DNA of 64,000 nucleotides from Providencia huaxiensis (GTDB lineage: Bacteria > Pseudomonadota > Gammaproteobacteria > Enterobacterales > Enterobacteriaceae): assembly GCF_002843235.3 (NCBI RefSeq), contig NZ_CP031123.2, positions 3,100,001-3,164,000 of the forward strand. Reading direction: 5' to 3'. The position numbers and the translations under genes are program-made. Under the pieces are notes generated by a model that was given only the letters and a program-made list of their open reading frames with translations, ran no database searches and was not told where the DNA came from. Numbering within the stretch: the first letter of the stretch is position 1; every line of letters starts with the position of its first letter. Of this stretch, positions 1 to 10,502 are shown piece by piece.

Positions 1-222
1 TTTACCTCGGTTAATCAAACCGTAATAAACACTTTCGCCATCAATGAATGGCCCTAAATGGCGGCTATCATCACCGTGGTTGGGAACTTCGATTTTGATC
101 ACTTCAGCACCGAGATCGGCCATCATACCCGTGCAATAAGGGCCGGCTAACACACGGCTTAAATCGATCACTTTGATCCCCGCCAGTGGCCCTTGTCTTT
201 TCTGAGTTAACGCAGCATTCAT
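1..222 (-). CDS. CaiB/BaiF (family III) CoA-transferase, N-terminal part only
   Basis: The first 74 codons of a gene that runs off the left edge. The protein opens with a short polar leader, then [19 protein letters not shown] and a following [12 protein letters not shown] segment, the typical N-terminus of family III CoA-transferases such as CaiB and formyl-CoA transferase. These enzymes move CoA between carboxylic acids. The catalytic Asp lies beyond the visible part, so the substrate cannot be read. AAGGA sits seven bases before the ATG. It lies 56 bases downstream of hutU on the same strand and may be cotranscribed. A CoA-transferase is not a standard hut gene, so a role in histidine breakdown is only a guess. 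Confidence 0.85.
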   Translation of the reverse strand, partial: MNAALTQKRQGPLAGIKVIDLSRVLAGPYCTGMMADLGAEVIKIEVPNHGDDSRHLGPFIDGESVYYGLINRGK

Positions 223-278
223 ACTGAATTCCTTCTATTTCAGAAAGATGCCAGCTCAATTTCAGCTGGCACACGACA

Positions 279-1946
279 TTACTTCACCATAGGCAAACTA
301 AGCCCTTGCTCTTTCGCACAGTTAATGGCGATGTCATAACCTGCATCTGCATGACGCATAACACCTGTTGCAGGGTCATTATGTAAAACACGCGCTAAAC
401 GTTTATCTGCAGCATCGGTTCCATCACACACAATGACAACCCCCGAGTGCTGTGAGAAGCCCATTCCAACACCACCACCATGATGTAAACTGACCCATGT
501 TGCACCACCAGCGGTATTTAACAGTGCATTCAATAAAGGCCAGTCTGATACGGCATCAGAGCCATCTTTCATGGATTCCGTTTCACGGTGTGGGCTTGCA
601 ACAGAGCCTGAATCTAAGTGATCACGACCAATGACAATCGGGCCCTTTAACTCGCCACTTTTCACCATTTCGTTGAAAGCACGCCCCAATCTTTCTCTGT
701 CTTTTAAGCCTACCCAACAAATACGAGCAGGAAGCCCTTGGAATGCGATACGTTCACGTGCCATATCGAGCCAATTATGTAAGTGTTTGTCATCGGGTAA
801 TAATTCTTTTACTTTTTGGTCTGTTTTATAGATATCTTCTGGGTCACCTGATAACGCAACCCAACGGAATGGGCCAACACCTTCACAAAATAGTGGGCGG
901 ATATAAGCAGGAACAAAACCAGGGAAATCAAAGGCATTGCTAATCCCTTCATCTTTTGCCATTTGGCGAATATTGTTGCCGTAGTCAAAAGCCGCTGAGC
1001 CTCGTTTTTGCATCGTTAGCATCGCATCCACTTGTACGGCCATACTTTTTTTCGCCGCTGTGGTTACCTCGGCAGGTGCAGTTTGCTGTTTTTCACGCCA
1101 TTGGGCGAGTGTCCAGCCCTGTGGTAAGTAACCGTGTACTGGGTCATGGGCACTCGTTTGGTCGGTGACTGAATCAGGGGTAATATTGCGTTTCACCAGT
1201 TCACTGTAAACATCAGCCGCATTACCTAATAGCCCAACAGAAACGGGTTGGCCATTGGCTTTGGCTTCTTCGATATATTGCAGGGCTTCATCAAGCGAAG
1301 TCGCTTTTTTGTCTACATAACGGGTTCTTAGGCGAAAATCGATACGGCTTTCATCACATTCGACCGCTATCATGCTAAAACCCGCCATGGTTGCTGCTAA
1401 CGGCTGCGCCCCGCCCATCCCACCTAAACCGCCCGTTAAGATCCAACGCCCTGCTGCGTTACCATTAAAGTGTTGTTTGGCCAGTGAAACGAACGTTTCA
1501 TAGGTGCCTTGGACGATCCCTTGAGAACCAATGTAGATCCAAGAACCAGCCGTCATTTGGCCATACATCATTAAGCCTTTACGATCTAACTCATTAAAGT
1601 GATCCCAATTCGCCCAGTGAGGAACAATATTTGAATTTGCAATCAATACACGCGGCGCATCTGGATGGGTAGGGAACACACCGACGGGTTTACCTGACTG
1701 CACTAGCAAAGTTTGGTCATCTTCCAACGTTGTTAGCACATCTAAAATTTTGTCATAGCATTCCCAATCACGTGCCGCACGGCCGATGCCACCATAGACC
1801 ACTAAGCTTTGAGGGTGCTCAGCAACATCCGGGTCTAAATTATTTTGGATCATGCGGTATACCGCTTCTGTCAGCCAGCTTTTACAGGTTTTCTCACTGC
1901 CACGTGGTGCGCGGATCACTCGAGTTGAGTCAGTACGATTTAACAT
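279..1946 (-). CDS. hutU: Urocanate hydratase (urocanase)
   Basis: Cytoplasmic NAD-dependent enzyme that hydrates urocanate to imidazolone propionate, the second step of histidine degradation. The chosen start gives 555 residues, the usual family length; an ATG 18 bases upstream is in frame, but AGGGG is better placed for the internal ATG. Visible hallmarks are the glycine-rich [11 protein letters not shown] cofactor loop, the [11 protein letters not shown] segment carrying the active-site cysteine, [13 protein letters not shown], and [13 protein letters not shown] near the C-terminus. The other hut genes (hutH, hutI, hutC) are not in the window. It is followed on the same strand by a CoA-transferase gene. 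Three GTATATAC-type repeats upstream may be regulator sites. Confidence 0.97.
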   Translation of the reverse strand: MLNRTDSTRVIRAPRGSEKTCKSWLTEAVYRMIQNNLDPDVAEHPQSLVVYGGIGRAARDWECYDKILDVLTTLEDDQTLLVQSGKPVGVFPTHPDAPRVLIANSNIVPHWANWDHFNELDRKGLMMYGQMTAGSWIYIGSQGIVQGTYETFVSLAKQHFNGNAAGRWILTGGLGGMGGAQPLAATMAGFSMIAVECDESRIDFRLRTRYVDKKATSLDEALQYIEEAKANGQPVSVGLLGNAADVYSELVKRNITPDSVTDQTSAHDPVHGYLPQGWTLAQWREKQQTAPAEVTTAAKKSMAVQVDAMLTMQKRGSAAFDYGNNIRQMAKDEGISNAFDFPGFVPAYIRPLFCEGVGPFRWVALSGDPEDIYKTDQKVKELLPDDKHLHNWLDMARERIAFQGLPARICWVGLKDRERLGRAFNEMVKSGELKGPIVIGRDHLDSGSVASPHRETESMKDGSDAVSDWPLLNALLNTAGGATWVSLHHGGGVGMGFSQHSGVVIVCDGTDAADKRLARVLHNDPATGVMRHADAGYDIAINCAKEQGLSLPMVK

Positions 1947-2143
1947 GGTTGTATCCCCTATCATCCATTTTTAATTAACTTTAAATTAACAATTTTATTT
2001 GTAATAATCTGCGAGATACCTAGTTAGTGGCGATGCACCTGCGTCTTCAAACCAATTAATTGATTATAAATCAACTAATTAATTTTCTATCAACTTGCTC
2101 GAGACTATCTATTCATTGAGAGTGTTTATCGATGATTTAAATA

Positions 2144-2278
2144 TATATACATTTACTTCACAAAGTATATACATTTAAATTTGAAATTTTGTAGGAAGTG
2201 TGAAGGTTGGAATACCAAGGGAGTTATACAACAACAAGTAGATCCCTGTTTCTAGAGAAAAAGTTGTATATACATTTA
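2144..2278. promoter_or_regulatory. Three TATATACATTTA repeats upstream of hutU
   Basis: The 556-base gap between hutU and the next gene is AT-rich and holds three near-identical direct repeats at 2144-2155, 2165-2177 and 2264-2278. Each has a (G)TATATAC core followed by ATTTA. GTATATAC is palindromic and resembles the core of HutC (GntR-family) operators known from other bacteria. The repeats begin about 200 bases upstream of the hutU start, so they may belong to a distal promoter or to the rightward orphan gene. Binding by HutC is an inference. An AT-only inverted repeat lies near 2057-2083; nothing else is evident in this gap. Confidence 0.4.
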
Positions 2279-2502
2279 ATTTTTCACATAGAAACAAGCA
2301 AATAGCTGAAATGGGAGATACCTCACATTCTAGAAAAGTAGAAAAGTTAACAGTTAAAATGACTAAAATTCGTCTTCATAAGATTATCACCTGCCATACC
2401 ATCGTATCATCCCCTGATTAGGTACTATCTATTTATGCAATAATTTATTATCCCAGTGAGATACCCTAACCTGAACTTAAATATACCTCTAAGTGAGCTT
2501 TC

Positions 2503-3417
2503 ATGACTAAAATTAATAACAATATGCTTTACTCTACGAAAAACCCTCAAACAATAAATAGTAAAACACCGAATAAAAATCGATTCGCCCGTTTTATCTG
2601 CCGAATTAATACAGCATTAGAACCATTTTGGAAATTATTCAAATCGCCAATAAAAAATAGAAAACGCGAATTAAATTTAGAAAATAATATTGTTTTTATT
2701 AAAGAATATTTCAGCATTAATAATAAATATAAAAAAGAAATCATTCATGATGAAAAATCAACTTCTATTATATTGAGAACAAAAATAGCAGGATTCAAAC
2801 CGAACAAGGACGATAGTTATACATCTACTCATCTTGGTCACATTTATGAATCTAATGAATTTACTTTTGATAAAGAACTATCTGATAAATTCAACAAAGA
2901 TTTCAATAGAATGAATATTTATTTACACACACCATACCGCCAAGAAAACTCAGTAGAAATAAAAGATGCAAAGTTTCTCAGTGCAAAATTCGGGTTGAAG
3001 AATGCCCAGCTGATATCGCAAATTGCTCATCAAGGCTTTCTTGCAGAACCAACAATTCTTTTACATCAAATAAATAAAAATGAGCATTACAATATAGGTG
3101 TAAGGGCGACTCAAGAGTCTAAAAATAACAGTTCAATTGAGAGTATGAGAACCAATTTTACTATTAAAGAAACAGAGAATGGAAGTTGTATTATTACAGC
3201 AAATAAAAACTTTGAATATATAAACACAGGTGATGAATTTGGTAGTCCATTACCAGATCTTTCAATTTCAGTAGAACGAAAAACACATTTAAATAAAGAA
3301 AATAAAAACGAAACCAAATCAAATAATTATAAAAATATTTTTAAGCTTACAAATAATAAGAAAGATGAGCTTAAAATCAAAATCACAAAAAATAATATAG
3401 AAAATATTGAGCAATGA
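2503..3417 (+). CDS. Hypothetical protein, AT-rich orphan
   Basis: A 304-residue protein I do not recognise. It is rich in Asn, Lys, Ile and Ser and very AT-rich compared with its neighbours, which suggests horizontal origin. It has no signal peptide. One hydrophobic/aromatic patch (FICRINTALEPFWKLF, about residues 30-45) could be a membrane-contacting helix. The middle (about 70-240) looks like a folded soluble domain; the tail is Lys/Asn-rich and low in complexity. It stands alone between hutU and the liv operon, both transcribed the other way, and ends in a strong hairpin. A secreted effector or toxin is possible, but no motif supports it. Confidence 0.6.
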   Translation: MTKINNNMLYSTKNPQTINSKTPNKNRFARFICRINTALEPFWKLFKSPIKNRKRELNLENNIVFIKEYFSINNKYKKEIIHDEKSTSIILRTKIAGFKPNKDDSYTSTHLGHIYESNEFTFDKELSDKFNKDFNRMNIYLHTPYRQENSVEIKDAKFLSAKFGLKNAQLISQIAHQGFLAEPTILLHQINKNEHYNIGVRATQESKNNSSIESMRTNFTIKETENGSCIITANKNFEYINTGDEFGSPLPDLSISVERKTHLNKENKNETKSNNYKNIFKLTNNKKDELKIKITKNNIENIEQ

Positions 3418-3463
3418 ATACTGCGAGCTATAGTTATCTATAGTTCGCAGTATAGCATTTTTA
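3418..3463. terminator. Bidirectional terminator between the orphan gene and livF
   Basis: Inverted repeat with a 16-base stem: left arm 3418-3433, loop TTAT, right arm 3438-3453, interrupted only by one G-U pair. It is followed by GCATTTTT on the plus strand. It begins right after the stop codon of the orphan gene and lies just beyond the convergent livF stop, so it probably ends both transcripts. Confidence 0.85.
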
Positions 3464-3464
3464 A

Positions 3465-4166
3465 CTATCCACCCAAATACGCGCTTCTTACCGCTTCATT
3501 GGCTAAAAGCGCCTTTCCACTATCTTCCAACACAATATGCCCATTTTCCAACACATAGCCACGGTCTGCGAGTTTCAACGCTTGATTGGCGTTTTGTTCG
3601 ACAAGGAAAATTGTCATACCTTCCTCGCGTAGCTGTTGAATTGTATCGAAAATTTGCATAATAATAATGGGGGCAAGGCCTAGGGACGGCTCATCAAGCA
3701 ACAGCAGCTCTGGCTGGCTCATTAAAGCACGGCCTATCGCTAGCATTTGTTGCTCCCCACCTGACATCGTTCCTGAACGTTGACTTCGGCGCTCATACAG
3801 CCTTGGAAACAGCTTATAAACCCGCTCAATACGTTCTTGGTACTGTTGGCGATTTGCAAAAAAGCCCCCCATTGCGAGGTTCTCTTCCACTGTCATACGA
3901 GAAAAGACACGCCGCCCTTCTGGCACTATTGCAATGTCTTCACGCATAATTTTGGACGTTGGCAATTGAGTAATATCCACACCTCGGTAGATGACTTGGC
4001 CTTCCGATGCACGCGGGTCGCCACAAAGGGTACTGAGCAACGTTGTTTTCCCTGCACCATTTGCTCCGATTAAGGTCACAATCTCACCTTTTTGGATATT
4101 CAAGCTAATTTCATGTAACGCTTGTATTTTTCCATAATGGGTAGAAACTTTTTTAAATTCAAGCAT
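3465..4166 (-). CDS. livF: Branched-chain amino-acid ABC transporter, ATP-binding protein LivF
   Basis: One of two ATPase subunits of the high-affinity leucine/isoleucine/valine importer, acting at the inner face of the cytoplasmic membrane with LivG. At 233 residues it has the LivF size. It shows Walker A GANGAGKTT, signature MSGGEQQMLAIGRAL and Walker B LLLLDEPSLGL followed by the switch His region. It is the last gene of livJHMGF; its start overlaps the livG stop by one base, indicating translational coupling. Confidence 0.97.
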   Translation of the reverse strand: MLEFKKVSTHYGKIQALHEISLNIQKGEIVTLIGANGAGKTTLLSTLCGDPRASEGQVIYRGVDITQLPTSKIMREDIAIVPEGRRVFSRMTVEENLAMGGFFANRQQYQERIERVYKLFPRLYERRSQRSGTMSGGEQQMLAIGRALMSQPELLLLDEPSLGLAPIIIMQIFDTIQQLREEGMTIFLVEQNANQALKLADRGYVLENGHIVLEDSGKALLANEAVRSAYLGG

Positions 4167-4945
4167 CAGTAAGCTTCCCCCAAATAGGCTTTTATCACAT
4201 CAGGATGTTGACGAATTTCACTTGGTGTCCCATTTGCCAATGGCGTTCCTTGATTCACGACATAAATGCGATCTGAAATCCCCATGACTAATTTCATATC
4301 ATGTTCAATTAATAGAATTGAAACATTATGATGTGCACGTAATTCGGCAATTAAATCATCCAAATCATTGGTTTCTTTAGGGTTAAGTCCCGCAGCAGGT
4401 TCATCTAACATTAAAATTTCAGGGCGAGTGACCATACAGCGAGCAATTTCTAACCGACGCTGCTGCCCATAGGCCAAATTGCCAGCCTGCCGGTTTGCAA
4501 AGGGTAGTAAATCTATGCGCTCCAGCCATTTTACTGCATTATCAAGCGCTTCTGATTCTGCACGACGAAATGCAGGCGTTTTCAATAACCCAGAAAAAAT
4601 GCCACTTTTTAAATGTTGATGTTGCGCCACGAGTAAATTTTCAATCACCGTCATTTCTTTAAATAGCCGCACATGTTGGAACGTTCTTATCACTCCGAGA
4701 CGAGCAATCGCCTGCCCTGTCAGTCCCTCAAGATGTTTTTCTCGATATAAAATCGTGCCACTGGTCGGCTTATAAAAACCGGTTAAACAGTTAAAAATGG
4801 TGGTTTTACCCGCCCCATTTGGGCCAATCAGTGAGACGATTTCCCCTTGATTAATAGTTAACTCAACATTATTGACGGCAAGTAACCCACCAAAACGCAT
4901 TGTTAAGCCATTCACTTGTAACAAAGGCGTGGTTATATGGCTCAT
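4166..4945 (-). CDS. livG: Branched-chain amino-acid ABC transporter, ATP-binding protein LivG
   Basis: Second ATPase subunit of the Liv importer, 259 residues. Walker A is GPNGAGKTT, the signature is [13 protein letters not shown] and Walker B is [13 protein letters not shown]. The longer helical domain between Walker A and the signature and the C-terminal [16 protein letters not shown] segment are typical of LivG. It overlaps livM by four bases upstream and livF by one base downstream. Confidence 0.97.
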   Translation of the reverse strand: MSHITTPLLQVNGLTMRFGGLLAVNNVELTINQGEIVSLIGPNGAGKTTIFNCLTGFYKPTSGTILYREKHLEGLTGQAIARLGVIRTFQHVRLFKEMTVIENLLVAQHQHLKSGIFSGLLKTPAFRRAESEALDNAVKWLERIDLLPFANRQAGNLAYGQQRRLEIARCMVTRPEILMLDEPAAGLNPKETNDLDDLIAELRAHHNVSILLIEHDMKLVMGISDRIYVVNQGTPLANGTPSEIRQHPDVIKAYLGEAY

Positions 4946-6213
4946 ACGCCCTCCCCTTCAGGGACTTTTTTCACCTGCATTTGACGACGTTTCATCGGTA
5001 ATAGGCCTTGTGGCCGCCAGATCATCATCAGCACCATCAGCGCCCCTAATAACAGCATGCTGTATTGGTTAAGGTCACGCATCATTTCCCGTGATACAAC
5101 TAAGATAATTGCGGCTAAAATTACAGAAGTTTGTGAGCCCATTCCCCCTAAAACAACAATGGCTAACACAAATGCTGATTCCACAAAGGTAAAGGACTCA
5201 GGGCTGATAAACCCTTGCCGTGCAGCAAATAACGTCCCCGCAAACCCCGCAAAGGCTGCGCTAATAGTAAATGCGGTTAATTTTATTCGAGTTGGACTTA
5301 ACCCTAATGAGCGGCAGGCAATTTCATCTTCGCGTAATGCTTCCCACGCACGACCTAGTGGCATACGCAGTAACCGATTGATAACAAACAAAGTTAAAAC
5401 CACTAATAACAAAGCGACAAAATACAGGAAGATAATTCGGTCACCTGGGCTGTAATCTAAGCCGAAAAAGTTATGGAAAGTGTCCCAGCCATCTTTTGCT
5501 GTACGACTAAATTCCAAACCAAAAAAAGTCGGTTTCGGTAATTGGCTGATCCCATTTGGCCCGCCAGTGATTTCGGTATTATTCAGTAATAAAATACGAA
5601 CAATTTCCCCAAACCCAAGCGTCACTATTGCGAGATAGTCCCCGCGTAGCCTTAGAACAGGGAACCCCAATAAAAAGCCCGCTAATGCAGCGGTTAACCC
5701 TGCAATCGGTAGACTTTCCCAGAACCCAAAACCATAGTAATGATTTAATAAACCAAAGGTATAAGCCCCTATCGCATAGAAGCCTGCGTAGCCTAAAACC
5801 AGTAAGCCGGATAACCCAACCACCACGTTTAAGCCTAGCCCTAACATCACGTAAATTAGCGTTAAGGTTGCAATATCCACACTTCCACGAGAAACAATAA
5901 ACGGCCAAATAATTGCAGCAATAATAATTATAACCGCAAGGATTTTTTGCTTAGTTGTCGAACCATCAAAATCAGGAATAGCCCACGCTTTCTTAGGCAC
6001 CCCTTGCCACACTTTTCTTAAGGTTGGACGAACCAACTGGTACACAAAGATCACAACAATGCCGGCAATGATCCAGTTCCAACGCACGGAGTCCCCAACC
6101 GTCACAACCAGTTTCGTGCCATCCAGTGCGAGCTGCAGCCCCATCATAAACAGTGCCAATACGAAAAAAGTCACTGAAGCCACAATGGCATTAATCCAAT
6201 TTTCTTTTCTCAT
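4942..6213 (-). CDS. livM: Branched-chain amino-acid ABC transporter permease LivM
   Basis: Integral membrane permease, 423 residues. Roughly the first 100 residues carry two or three membrane segments specific to LivM of enterobacteria, followed by the conserved permease core ([25 protein letters not shown]) and the EAA-like loop [12 protein letters not shown] that contacts the ATPases. It pairs with LivH to form the channel. It overlaps livH by four bases and livG by four bases. Confidence 0.96.
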   Translation of the reverse strand: MRKENWINAIVASVTFFVLALFMMGLQLALDGTKLVVTVGDSVRWNWIIAGIVVIFVYQLVRPTLRKVWQGVPKKAWAIPDFDGSTTKQKILAVIIIIAAIIWPFIVSRGSVDIATLTLIYVMLGLGLNVVVGLSGLLVLGYAGFYAIGAYTFGLLNHYYGFGFWESLPIAGLTAALAGFLLGFPVLRLRGDYLAIVTLGFGEIVRILLLNNTEITGGPNGISQLPKPTFFGLEFSRTAKDGWDTFHNFFGLDYSPGDRIIFLYFVALLLVVLTLFVINRLLRMPLGRAWEALREDEIACRSLGLSPTRIKLTAFTISAAFAGFAGTLFAARQGFISPESFTFVESAFVLAIVVLGGMGSQTSVILAAIILVVSREMMRDLNQYSMLLLGALMVLMMIWRPQGLLPMKRRQMQVKKVPEGEGV

Positions 6214-7136
6214 ACTTTTTCGACCTCCGGGCGTCCCAGAATGCCGGTTGGCATGATCAATAACACACCAATCAATAAACCAAATGACACAACATCTTTA
6301 TATTCTGTACTTAAATATGCAGAGGTCATCGCTTCTGCGACACCTAAGATTAAGCCGCCCAACATAGCACCGGGAATACTCCCAATTCCCCCTAATACCG
6401 CCGCAGTAAATGCCTTCATTCCTGCCATAAAGCCAATGTATGGGTTAATCACACCATAAAATTGCCCCAGCAATACACCGGCTACAGCAGCCATTGCCGC
6501 ACCGATAACGAAGGTCAATGAAATAACGCGATCCGTGTTAATACCTAATAAACTGGCCATTTTAAGGTCTTCTGCGCATGCTCGGCAGGCTCTACCCATT
6601 TTTGAATAGCGAATAAATAACGTCAAAGCTAACATCGCAAGCACGGTAACCACCCAGATGGTCAACTGCATCTTAGTCACCGTGGCTTCAAAACCATCGC
6701 TTTCACCCAGAACCCATTGCCCAGTGATCAAACTCGGTAGGGCTAAATCACGCGAACCTTGTGACAGGCTGACATAATTTTGTAGGAAAATAGACATCCC
6801 GATCGCTGAGATCAGTGCAATCAAACGTTTAGAATGACGTACTGGCCGATAAGCAACCCGCTCAATACTCCAACCATAGGCGCTAGAGACCACGATCGCG
6901 GCAATAAAGGCAGCAGCAACAAGGATCCAGCCGATATCGATCCCAAGCATCATCAAGCCTGCGATCACAATAAAAGAGACATAGCTGCCTATCATATACA
7001 CTTCGCCATGGGCAAAGTTAATCATCCCAATGATGCCATATACCATCGTATATCCAATGGCTATCAATGCATAGGTACTGCCGAGGGTTAAACCATTCAG
7101 AAGCTGCTGAATAAAATAGAGAATTTGATCTGACAT
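6210..7136 (-). CDS. livH: Branched-chain amino-acid ABC transporter permease LivH
   Basis: Second permease of the Liv importer. The start chosen gives 308 residues, the length of E. coli LivH, and has AGGA seven bases upstream; a further in-frame ATG 63 bases upstream has no such support. The N-terminus ([25 protein letters not shown]) and the [13 protein letters not shown] coupling loop are characteristic. About eight hydrophobic segments are visible. It is separated from livJ by about 100 bases that contain a strong hairpin. Confidence 0.96.
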   Translation of the reverse strand: MSDQILYFIQQLLNGLTLGSTYALIAIGYTMVYGIIGMINFAHGEVYMIGSYVSFIVIAGLMMLGIDIGWILVAAAFIAAIVVSSAYGWSIERVAYRPVRHSKRLIALISAIGMSIFLQNYVSLSQGSRDLALPSLITGQWVLGESDGFEATVTKMQLTIWVVTVLAMLALTLFIRYSKMGRACRACAEDLKMASLLGINTDRVISLTFVIGAAMAAVAGVLLGQFYGVINPYIGFMAGMKAFTAAVLGGIGSIPGAMLGGLILGVAEAMTSAYLSTEYKDVVSFGLLIGVLLIMPTGILGRPEVEKV

Positions 7137-7175
7137 AAGACTATCCTTTCGAACTACTTGTCCTATATAGAGAAC

Positions 7176-7210
7176 AGAAGCCGGAAGCAAGTTACTCACT
7201 TCCGGTTCTT
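7176..7210 (-). other. Intercistronic hairpin between livJ and livH
   Basis: The arms CCGGAAG (7181-7187) and CTTCCGG (7199-7205) form a GC-rich stem, extended by AGAA/TTCT with one bulged base. On the minus strand it lies just after the livJ stop and has no U-run. It is more likely to protect the 3' end of livJ mRNA, or cause partial attenuation, than to terminate fully. That would fit the need for more binding protein than permease. Confidence 0.6.
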
Positions 7211-7238
7211 ATTCACTATGCTGGAACACTGCTGAGTA

Positions 7239-8348
7239 CTATTTTACAGAGGTGGATGTCCCATCTTTGTGCCACTCAAATACGCCGAACTCAAACCCTT
7301 TCAGATCACCGTTTGGCTGCCAGCTTAATGTTCCCATAACGGTTTCGACTGGATTTGCTTTCAGGTCTTTCACCAAATCTTCAGGCTCGATGCTGCCAGT
7401 ACGCTCCATTGCTGTTGTTAAACCTTGGATAGCAGCATAAGTTGTCCAAACAAATGGGCCCGTTGGGTCTTCTTTCTTCGCTTTGATGGCATCAACAATC
7501 GGTTGGTTAGTCGCGACTTGGTCATAACGTTTTGGTAAAGTTACCAACATGCCCTCAGAGGCATCGCCTGCAATATTTGATAATGAAGAGTTACCGACGC
7601 CTTCAGGCCCCATAAAGCGAATATTCAACCCAGCTTGTTTCGCTTGGCGTAAAATTTGCCCCATTTCTGGGTAATATCCCCCGAAGTAAACAAAATCCAC
7701 GTTCTCTTTCTTCAATTTTGCCACTAAAGCGGAAAAGTCTTTGTCTCCCGCGGTTACCCCTTCAAACATGACCTCTTTAACGCCCGCTTTATTGAGGCTT
7801 TCACGCACAGAACGGGCTAAACCTTCCCCATACTGTTGTTTGTCATGCACAACAGCAATACGAGTTGGTTTGATATCTTCCATAATAAATTTAGCTGCAG
7901 TTGGTCCTTGGTCTGAATCCAAACCTGTTGTACGAAGCACCATCTGGTAGCCACGCGTGGTTAAATCCGCATTAGTGGCTGCAGGGGTGATCATAATGAC
8001 ACCTTCATCTTCATAAATATCGGATGCAGGCTGTGTTGAAGAGGAACATAAATGCCCAATGACATGGCGAATACCATCGTTAATGACTTTATTTGCCACC
8101 GCAACCGCTTGTTTCGGGTCACAGGCATCGTCATATTCAACTGCCACTAATGTGTTTCCATTAATGCCACCTTTAGCATTAATGTCTGCTATCGCTTGGC
8201 GTGCCCCTGTAAATTCCATATCACCATATTGCGCCACAGGCCCTGACATCGCGCCAACAACCGCTATTTTAATTTCCTTTGCCCATCCTGCAGAACTGAA
8301 CGCCATCGCAATACAGCCCGCCAATAATGCTTTATTCATATTCTTCAT
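7239..8348 (-). CDS. livJ: Periplasmic Leu/Ile/Val-binding protein
   Basis: High-affinity periplasmic binding protein feeding the LivHMGF importer; 369 residues from the chosen start, close to LivJ/LivK. A signal peptide is clear ([22 protein letters not shown], cleaved before [13 protein letters not shown]). The mature protein has the PBP type I fold, with [17 protein letters not shown] and paired Cys residues (DDACDPKQ and GHLCSSS) that form the conserved disulfide. The start has GGGG upstream; a longer in-frame reading with a non-signal leader was rejected. Only one binding protein is present, whereas E. coli has livJ and livK, so the J/K assignment is arbitrary. Confidence 0.92.
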   Translation of the reverse strand: MKNMNKALLAGCIAMAFSSAGWAKEIKIAVVGAMSGPVAQYGDMEFTGARQAIADINAKGGINGNTLVAVEYDDACDPKQAVAVANKVINDGIRHVIGHLCSSSTQPASDIYEDEGVIMITPAATNADLTTRGYQMVLRTTGLDSDQGPTAAKFIMEDIKPTRIAVVHDKQQYGEGLARSVRESLNKAGVKEVMFEGVTAGDKDFSALVAKLKKENVDFVYFGGYYPEMGQILRQAKQAGLNIRFMGPEGVGNSSLSNIAGDASEGMLVTLPKRYDQVATNQPIVDAIKAKKEDPTGPFVWTTYAAIQGLTTAMERTGSIEPEDLVKDLKANPVETVMGTLSWQPNGDLKGFEFGVFEWHKDGTSTSVK

Positions 8349-8727
8349 TTTATCGTCCCCGTCTTCATGGTTCTGAGTGTTTGTGTTTGATTTGTAGTAG
8401 ATTATTATGGTTGACAGGTACAATGCCTGATATTTCAAAATACAGCGAATAAGGCTATATATTTCATAACATTAAACAAGATAATTATGCTAAATAGCAA
8501 ATGGATATGGTAGGTTTTTACATTAGAAGCAGAATAAAAAACTGATGTGTTAAAGTGGTTTTTTTATAAATACTAGTGTTATATTCGGGTTAAATTTAAA
8601 TTAATCCGAGTGAAATTCGGAAAATTCAGTATCACCAAATTTTTCTCTCTAAAATCAAAAAATCGGTTGTAGATCACTCTGGCAGGATGAGTAACTGCAA
8701 CTCTTACAGGGAAACAAACAAAATATC
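8349..8727. other. Divergent intergenic region livJ / panM
   Basis: 379 AT-rich bases between the leftward liv operon and rightward panM. It must hold both promoters. In relatives the liv operon is controlled by Lrp and leucine, and AT-rich curved DNA fits Lrp, but no operator can be pinned down by eye. Small inverted repeats (CCGA/TCGG near 8615, GAGT/ACTC near 8688) are present. Confidence 0.4.
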
Positions 8728-9141
8728 ATGAGACTCACTATTATCCCGCTGGTCAATCCTACTGAGCAACAATATCTGGACTTACATAAAATCTGGCCTG
8801 ACCAGAGCCCTTTTGAACTGGCAAAAATGTGCAAAGCAGGTCAGCAATTTTACGCTGCGCGCTTTAATGACCGACTTCTTGGTGCCACAAAAATTACCGT
8901 GGATCATAACGCAGCCACTTTGCACGATTTTTGTGTACGAGAGGTTACTCGCCAACGAGGTGTTGGCTCATATTTATTAGAAGAAATTTGCCAAGCCATC
9001 CCTGACATTACACTATGGAAATTTGATATTAGCGGGGTAGCGCTACAAGAAAAAGAAGTGATGCAACTATTCTTGGCGGCTAATGGCTTCAATGCCACCA
9101 CACAACCTGATATATGGACAAAACAGCATGAAGTTAAATAA
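8728..9141 (+). CDS. panM: PanD maturation/regulatory factor PanM (GNAT fold)
   Basis: A 137-residue GNAT-fold protein. In enterobacteria PanM (YhhK) binds pro-PanD, triggers its self-cleavage into active aspartate decarboxylase, and senses CoA/acetyl-CoA to limit pantothenate synthesis. The GNAT acetyl-CoA loop is visible as VTRQRGVGSYLLEE (about residues 73-86), and LHDFCVREV precedes it. The location beside the liv operon and rpoH matches yhhK in E. coli. The stop overlaps the next gene's start by 14 bases, suggesting coupling with the glyoxalase-fold gene. The ribosome site is poor. Confidence 0.9.
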   Translation: MRLTIIPLVNPTEQQYLDLHKIWPDQSPFELAKMCKAGQQFYAARFNDRLLGATKITVDHNAATLHDFCVREVTRQRGVGSYLLEEICQAIPDITLWKFDISGVALQEKEVMQLFLAANGFNATTQPDIWTKQHEVK

Positions 9142-9514
9142 AATTCATCATGTTGCTGTTATAGCATCCAATTTTGAAATCAGTAAGGATTTTTATTGCC
9201 GTATTTTGGGTTTAAATTTACTTGAAGAACATTACCGCCCAGCGAATAATTCGTGGAAAGCGGACTTAGCCTTTGGTGAACATTACCAAATTGAGTTATT
9301 CAGTTTTGTTAACCCGCCAGCAAGGCTGAGTTACCCCGAAGCCACAGGGCTGCGTCATTTAGCCTTCAGTGTCGATGATTTAGATAAATGGGTCGCTTAT
9401 TTAACTAAACAAGGGGTGGCTTGTGAAACAATACGGGTTGACCCCTACACGCAAAAGCGTTTTACATTTTTCACAGACCCAGATGGCTTACCACTAGAGT
9501 TATACAGTGATTAA
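9128..9514 (+). CDS. yaeR: VOC (glyoxalase-fold) metalloprotein, YaeR/GloA2-like
   Basis: A 128-residue single VOC-domain protein with two beta-alpha-beta-beta-beta modules. KIHHVAVIASNFEISKDFYCRILGL opens the first and LRHLAFSVDDLDKWVAYL the second. The ending IRVDPYTQKRFTFFTDPDGLPLELY closely matches E. coli YaeR. Candidate metal ligands are His8, the Glu of IELFSF, His in LRHLAF and the Glu of PLELY. YaeR is assigned to the glyoxalase I group, but its substrate is uncertain. The start overlaps panM by 14 bases. In E. coli yaeR lies elsewhere (next to tilS), so this neighbourhood differs. Confidence 0.85.
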   Translation: MKLNKIHHVAVIASNFEISKDFYCRILGLNLLEEHYRPANNSWKADLAFGEHYQIELFSFVNPPARLSYPEATGLRHLAFSVDDLDKWVAYLTKQGVACETIRVDPYTQKRFTFFTDPDGLPLELYSD

Positions 9515-9545
9515 TTGAACAATCAAAAATATAAAAGTAGAAATG

Positions 9546-9595
9546 ATTATCTGCATTTATCCACCGCTTAATGGGTAATAAATGCAGATAATTTT
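9546..9595. terminator. Bidirectional terminator yaeR / rpoH
   Basis: Perfect 15-base inverted repeat: arms 9546-9560 and 9578-9592 with a 17-base loop, followed by TTTT on the plus strand and preceded by AAA. It lies between two convergent genes and can end both. Confidence 0.85.
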
Positions 9596-9623
9596 AGTGA
9601 ACAACGAATTGGCCAGTAATAAA

Positions 9624-10502
9624 TCACATTTCGCTGTCTTCGTCTTCTTCCATCGCCAAACGTAACTTCTTCATGGCGTTCTTTTCAAGCTGACGAACAC
9701 GCTCTGCAGAAACACCGTATTTATCAGCAAGTTCTTGCAACGTCGTTTTGTTGTCATCATCTAGCCAACGAGCTCGAATGATATCCTGACTGCGCTCGTC
9801 TAAAGAGTCTAATGCCTCTGCAAGGCGGTCAGTTGCATGGCTTTCCCAATTATCATCTTCAATTGAGCCGGCAAAGTCTGATGCTTTGTCTTGTAAGTAT
9901 AAGACCGGGGCTACTGGGCCACCAAAATCACTGCTGTCGTCGTCATCTGACATATCAAATGCCATGTCTTGTGCAGCCATACGTGATTCCATTTCACGCA
10001 CATCTTTAGTACTTACACCTAACTCTTGGGCAACCATATCGACTTCATCTTGGTTAAACCAACCAAGACGTTTTTTATTCTTTCTTAAATTAAAGAATAG
10101 CTTACGTTGCGATTTTGTCGTCGCGACTTTCACAATACGCCAGTTACGTAGAACGTATTCATGAATTTCAGCTTTGATCCAGTGAACCGCAAAGGAAACA
10201 AGGCGAACGCCAACTTCAGGATTGAAACGACGCACCGCTTTCATCAGGCCGATATTACCTTCCTGAATTAAATCAGCTTGCGGTAAACCATACCCTGCAT
10301 AACTACGAGCAACATGAATAACAAAGCGCAAATGCGATAAGATCAGTTGCTTCGCAGCATCCAGATCACCATGGTAATGCAGCCGTTCAGCAAGTTCCTT
10401 TTCTTCCTCAGCGGTAAGCATCGGGTAAGCATTAGCGGCCCGAACATAGGCTTCAATACTTCCTTGTGGAACAAGAGCTAATGATTGCATGTCTTTGGTC
10501 AT
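9624..10502 (-). CDS. rpoH: RNA polymerase heat-shock sigma factor sigma-32
   Basis: A 292-residue sigma-70-family factor directing transcription of heat-shock genes, including groESL in this window. Near-identity to E. coli RpoH is obvious: [29 protein letters not shown] (region 2), the RpoH-specific [10 protein letters not shown] box (region C, about 130-140), and [20 protein letters not shown] (region 4.2 helix-turn-helix). The C-terminus has an extra acidic tail (EEDEDSEM). In E. coli the first 200 or so bases of the mRNA fold into an RNA thermometer; the coding start is conserved here, but the fold was not computed. It lies downstream of ftsYEX as in other enterobacteria. Confidence 0.98.
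   Translation of the reverse strand: MTKDMQSLALVPQGSIEAYVRAANAYPMLTAEEEKELAERLHYHGDLDAAKQLILSHLRFVIHVARSYAGYGLPQADLIQEGNIGLMKAVRRFNPEVGVRLVSFAVHWIKAEIHEYVLRNWRIVKVATTKSQRKLFFNLRKNKKRLGWFNQDEVDMVAQELGVSTKDVREMESRMAAQDMAFDMSDDDDSSDFGGPVAPVLYLQDKASDFAGSIEDDNWESHATDRLAEALDSLDERSQDIIRARWLDDDNKTTLQELADKYGVSAERVRQLEKNAMKKLRLAMEEDEDSEM

Noticed and set aside
5057..5455. 132-codon plus-strand frame inside livM
   Set aside because: Antisense shadow of a conserved membrane protein gene; the translation has no recognisable features.
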